A DNA stretch of 10,639 bases from Endomicrobium sp. (GTDB lineage Bacteria > Elusimicrobiota > Endomicrobiia > Endomicrobiales > Endomicrobiaceae), in assembly GCA_031264895.1 (NCBI GenBank), contig JAISDI010000231.1:1-10639 (forward strand), in the 5' to 3' direction. The first letter of the stretch is position 1; each line of letters begins with the position of its first letter. Below the pieces are notes generated by a model that saw only the letters and a program-made list of their open reading frames with translations, was not told where the DNA came from and did not search any database. Shown here one piece after another: positions 8,392-10,639 of the stretch. The position numbers were made by a program, and so were the translations under genes.

Positions 8392-10493
8392 TAACAATCC
8401 GGCAGACTTTAATGCTTGCGGCATTGATGATCATTACCGTCCTTGTTTTCTATCCGGCGCTTAATTCGGATTTTATAAACCTTGACGATAGAGTAATGAT
8501 AACTAACAACCCAAAAGTCCGTTCCCTGTCGGCTGAAAATGTCAAATCACTGCTTCTTGAACCGCATATAAAACTGTACCATCCTTTAGTAAACCTTTCA
8601 TATGCCGTCGAATACAAATTTTTTGGCGCAGATCCGTATCCTTATCATTTAAACAATATATTTCTTCATCTTTTCAATACGCTTTTCGTATTTTTTATAT
8701 TTTTCCGGCTGACAAATAAAAATTTTATCATTTCGTTTATAACCGCATTGATATTTGCCTGCCATCCAATGCACGTTGAACCGGTGGCATGGGCGTCCGG
8801 CAGAAAAGATACATTGTATGCGTTTTTCTTTCTTGCCGCATGGCTTACGTATTTGAAAGCTTATTCTTATGAAGGCAGAAAACATGCCTGCTTTATATTT
8901 TTTTCGATGGTTTTATTTTTGTTTGCCTGTCTGTCTAAAAGTATGGCTGTAACTTTTCCGGCAGTATTAATTCTTTCCGACTGGCTTCAAGGGCGCGGAT
9001 TTAATAAAAAAAGCATATTAAAATATATTCCGTTTATAATAGCCGCAGCCGTTTTTTCATTAAGTACTTATATATTGTATTATACGCCGGATGACAAGCA
9101 GGAATTTACGCTTTACGCATTATTTGTAAATTTTGTGTCCGCTCATTTTAACATACTGTTTTATATGACAAAATTTCTTTTTCCAGTAAAACTTTCGGTA
9201 ATATATCCGCATTTTTTTGACGTAAATTCAATTGTTCCCAGTTATATTCTGCGTTCTCCGGCTCTGTTATACGGGATAATAATTTTAATAGTTTATAGTT
9301 TAAAAAAAACAAAGACGGTTTTTTGGGGATTTGCTTTTTTTGTAATGACCGCGCTTCCAGTACTTAACATACTTCCCGCCGGCATTTCGCCCGCAGCCGA
9401 CAGATATACTTATATTCCGCTCATAGGTTTCGGATATATTGCCGCTTCCGGCGCGGCTTTTTTGTACGGCATGATAAAAAAAGAGTATATCAGGGCGGCA
9501 TTTATGGCGTCGCTGTCAGCATTGATGATCATAATGTGTATGACTGCGCAGACAAAAGCGGAAAAATGGCATAATGAAAAAACTCTTTTTGACGATGTGA
9601 TAAAAAATTATCCTGGCGAACTCTCTAAAGCGTATGAAATAAGAGGCGTTTTTTATAGAGAATCCGGCATGAACGCGCAAGCAGAAAAAGATTTTGCAAT
9701 GGCTTTGTTTTTAGATAAAGAGTCGTATTTGGCGATATATTCTCTTGCCGGATCGCTGAGGGAAAAAGGCGAATACGATAAAGCTCTTGAAATGTACGCC
9801 GCCTTGCCGGAATATGACGTAAATATTTCAAAAGCCCGCGCTTTTTCGGCAAACATATATTATGACTATAAAAAAGATGCCGAAACCGCGCATAAAATAA
9901 TTGATAAAGCGTTAAAATCTTTCCCTGACGATTTTCTTCTAAACATAACTTTGGGAACTTTTTATTCAAATGAAAAGAAATATGACCAAGCCATACAATA
10001 TTTTCAAAAAGCAAAAAAAATATATCCCGATAATAGCAGACCGTACATATATCTTGCTGATGTTTACAAGCAAACGGGAAGAGAAGACCTCATGCGGCTG
10101 GAATATGCGCAAGGCATACGAAAATGCATCAATGACGGATTACTTTTTGAAAAATTCGGCGAATTATATTTTGAGGCAGGATCATACGAAAGCGCCGAAA
10201 AGATTTTTAGCTATGCGGTAAAAATATATCCCGACAATTACAAAGCTTACGATTATCTTGGCAATATTTGCGCGATCAGGGAAGATCATGCAAAAGCATT
10301 ATACTATTTTACGCTTTCAGTTTTAGTGCGCAACGACTATGCACCGGCATATTTTCATCGTTGTGCAGTTCATCTGGAAAATGAAAATTATGCAAAAGCT
10401 TTAGAAGACGCGCGCAGGGCAAAAGAGCTTGGTTTTAAATTGCCTGAAGAATTTCAAAAAGAAATAAGACAAAAAACATCAATAATTTTATAG
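8388..10493 (+). CDS. TMTC-like GT-C membrane glycosyltransferase with C-terminal TPRs, copy 2
   Basis: A 701-residue paralogue of the preceding gene with the same architecture: first membrane segment at about 7-25, Asp33-Asp34, KLYHPLVNLSYAVEY (62-76), HPMHVEPVAW (126-135), GRKD (138-141), ADRYTY (338-343), then about seven TPRs (about 413-690) such as YDQAIQYFQKAKKIYP (532-547). Its ATG overlaps the upstream stop as ATGA (8388-8391), typical of re-initiation, and no ribosome binding site is visible. Against copy 1, 41 of 50 residues match at 62-111, 17 of 50 in the mid-TPR stretch 518-567, and 31 of 48 in the final TPR (636-683). This pattern suggests the same chemistry with altered partner or acceptor recognition by the TPRs, which in TMTC proteins lie on the non-cytoplasmic side. 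The substrate cannot be read from the sequence. It is the last gene before a terminator-like hairpin. Confidence 0.85.
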   Translation: MITIRQTLMLAALMIITVLVFYPALNSDFINLDDRVMITNNPKVRSLSAENVKSLLLEPHIKLYHPLVNLSYAVEYKFFGADPYPYHLNNIFLHLFNTLFVFFIFFRLTNKNFIISFITALIFACHPMHVEPVAWASGRKDTLYAFFFLAAWLTYLKAYSYEGRKHACFIFFSMVLFLFACLSKSMAVTFPAVLILSDWLQGRGFNKKSILKYIPFIIAAAVFSLSTYILYYTPDDKQEFTLYALFVNFVSAHFNILFYMTKFLFPVKLSVIYPHFFDVNSIVPSYILRSPALLYGIIILIVYSLKKTKTVFWGFAFFVMTALPVLNILPAGISPAADRYTYIPLIGFGYIAASGAAFLYGMIKKEYIRAAFMASLSALMIIMCMTAQTKAEKWHNEKTLFDDVIKNYPGELSKAYEIRGVFYRESGMNAQAEKDFAMALFLDKESYLAIYSLAGSLREKGEYDKALEMYAALPEYDVNISKARAFSANIYYDYKKDAETAHKIIDKALKSFPDDFLLNITLGTFYSNEKKYDQAIQYFQKAKKIYPDNSRPYIYLADVYKQTGREDLMRLEYAQGIRKCINDGLLFEKFGELYFEAGSYESAEKIFSYAVKIYPDNYKAYDYLGNICAIREDHAKALYYFTLSVLVRNDYAPAYFHRCAVHLENENYAKALEDARRAKELGFKLPEEFQKEIRQKTSIIL

Positions 10494-10508
10494 AATATTA
10501 GAGCTTAT

Positions 10509-10518
10509 TTTGGCCAAA
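10509..10518. repeat. 10-bp perfect palindrome TTTGGCCAAA
   Basis: A self-complementary TTTGGCCAAA begins 15 bases after the stop of the last gene. It could be a protein-binding site, but at this length in AT-rich DNA it could also be chance. No -10/-35 pair was recognised beside it. Confidence 0.4.
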
Positions 10519-10554
10519 CACATGTACGTAATTTGTGTGAACACGCCCTAGTAA

Positions 10555-10596
10555 TTCCATTAGAGCTAAAATTTCTAATGGAAGCCATTAGAAGTT
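10555..10596. repeat. Two mutually exclusive overlapping hairpins
   Basis: Arm A, TTCCATTAGA (10555-10564), pairs perfectly with A', TCTAATGGAA (10574-10583), around a 9-nt loop. A second copy of the arm, CCATTAGAA (10585-10593), also pairs perfectly with TTCTAATGG (10573-10581) around a 3-nt AAG loop. This second stem extends by one G-U and two A-U pairs to 10570/10596. Both stems need the same A' bases, so only one can form at a time. No T tract follows directly. It may be a degenerate palindromic repeat element or part of the 3' untranslated region. Confidence 0.6.
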
Positions 10597-10603
10597 GTTC
10601 GTC

Positions 10604-10632
10604 ATTCCCGAGTGTCGTAATCGGGAATTTTT
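10604..10632 (+). terminator. Rho-independent terminator-like hairpin (REP-like ATTCCCG palindrome)
   Basis: ATTCCCGA (10604-10611) and TCGGGAAT (10621-10628) form a perfect 8-bp stem around a 9-nt loop. The stem is followed by four further T residues (10629-10632), giving a T5 run on the + strand. It lies about 110 bases after the last stop codon and no gene is seen between, so it plausibly ends the operon. The GTCATTCCCG...CGGGAAT shape also resembles the small palindromes dispersed in many bacterial genomes, so it may be a repeat element that doubles as a terminator. Confidence 0.6.
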
Positions 10633-10639
10633 ACTAAAG

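Larger units (their letters stand above)
6280..10493 (+). repeat. Tandem gene duplication (two roughly 2.1 kb units)
   Basis: The two TMTC-like genes are direct, adjacent duplicates. DNA similarity is still obvious in the membrane-domain part, for example near 6571-6596 against 8682-8707 (CTTTTCGTATTTTT...ATATTTTTCCG) and the shared TTTGAAAGCTTA at about 6741-6752 and 8852-8863. The duplication is not recent, since the TPR part has diverged at both DNA and protein level. Confidence 0.8.

Noticed and set aside
9970..10221. Out-of-frame + strand open frame within the second TMTC-like gene
   Set aside because: Basic, low-complexity shadow of the TPR coding frame; no start context and no recognisable motif.
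10497..10548. Short frame ending KHMYVICVNTP near the 3' tail as a gene fragment
   Set aside because: Too short, with no matching family recognised and no extension in frame upstream beyond the stop region; reported only as part of the repeat-rich tail.
10555..10592. CRISPR-like repeats (CATTAGA motif three times)
   Set aside because: The units are only 7-10 bases, irregularly spaced and partly inverted, so they are hairpin arms rather than an array.

Overview
The window is a single, gap-free gene run on the + strand of a bacterial chromosome, AT-rich by eye, with many AAA/ATA codons. In order it holds purA (5' end cut off by the window edge), carA, carB, thyX and two tandem paralogous membrane proteins of the TMTC/GT-C type with C-terminal TPR repeats. 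A short non-coding tail (10494-10639) is rich in inverted repeats. Every gene-gene junction overlaps or nearly abuts (10 bp, 8 bp, +2 nt, +14 nt or a 16 bp overlap, 4 bp ATGA), so the whole window reads as one operon ending at the hairpin near 10604-10632. I see no internal promoter or terminator.

Region 1 (1-6265) is nucleotide biosynthesis. PurA makes adenylosuccinate from IMP and aspartate. CarA/CarB make carbamoyl phosphate for pyrimidines and arginine. ThyX makes dTMP by the flavin-dependent route. Putting purine, pyrimidine and thymidylate steps together would let one transcript supply several nucleotide branches. CarB keeps most of the UMP-binding residues. CarA keeps the catalytic Cys and His but departs from the family in four otherwise well conserved glutaminase loops, which is the most unusual protein-level observation here.

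Region 2 (6280-10493) is a tandem duplication of a roughly 700-residue multi-pass membrane protein. It has a DD motif in the first extracytoplasmic loop, an HPMHVEP...GRKD motif and an ADRY motif, followed by about seven TPRs. These are hallmarks of the TMTC (DUF1736) branch of GT-C glycosyltransferases. The two copies are closely similar in the membrane domain and in the last TPR but have diverged in the middle TPRs, suggesting a shared reaction with different acceptors or partners.

Region 3 (10494-10639) contains a TTTGGCCAAA palindrome, a motif (CATTAGA) present three times in one orientation and once inverted so that two mutually exclusive hairpins can form, and a terminator-like ATTCCCGA/TCGGGAAT hairpin followed by a T tract.

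Organism: a bacterium using the standard code, with flavin-dependent thymidylate synthase and bacterial TMTC/TPR proteins. An uncultured or host-associated anaerobe such as a member of the Elusimicrobiota (Endomicrobium-like) would fit, but this is a weak guess from gene style, not a demonstrated assignment.
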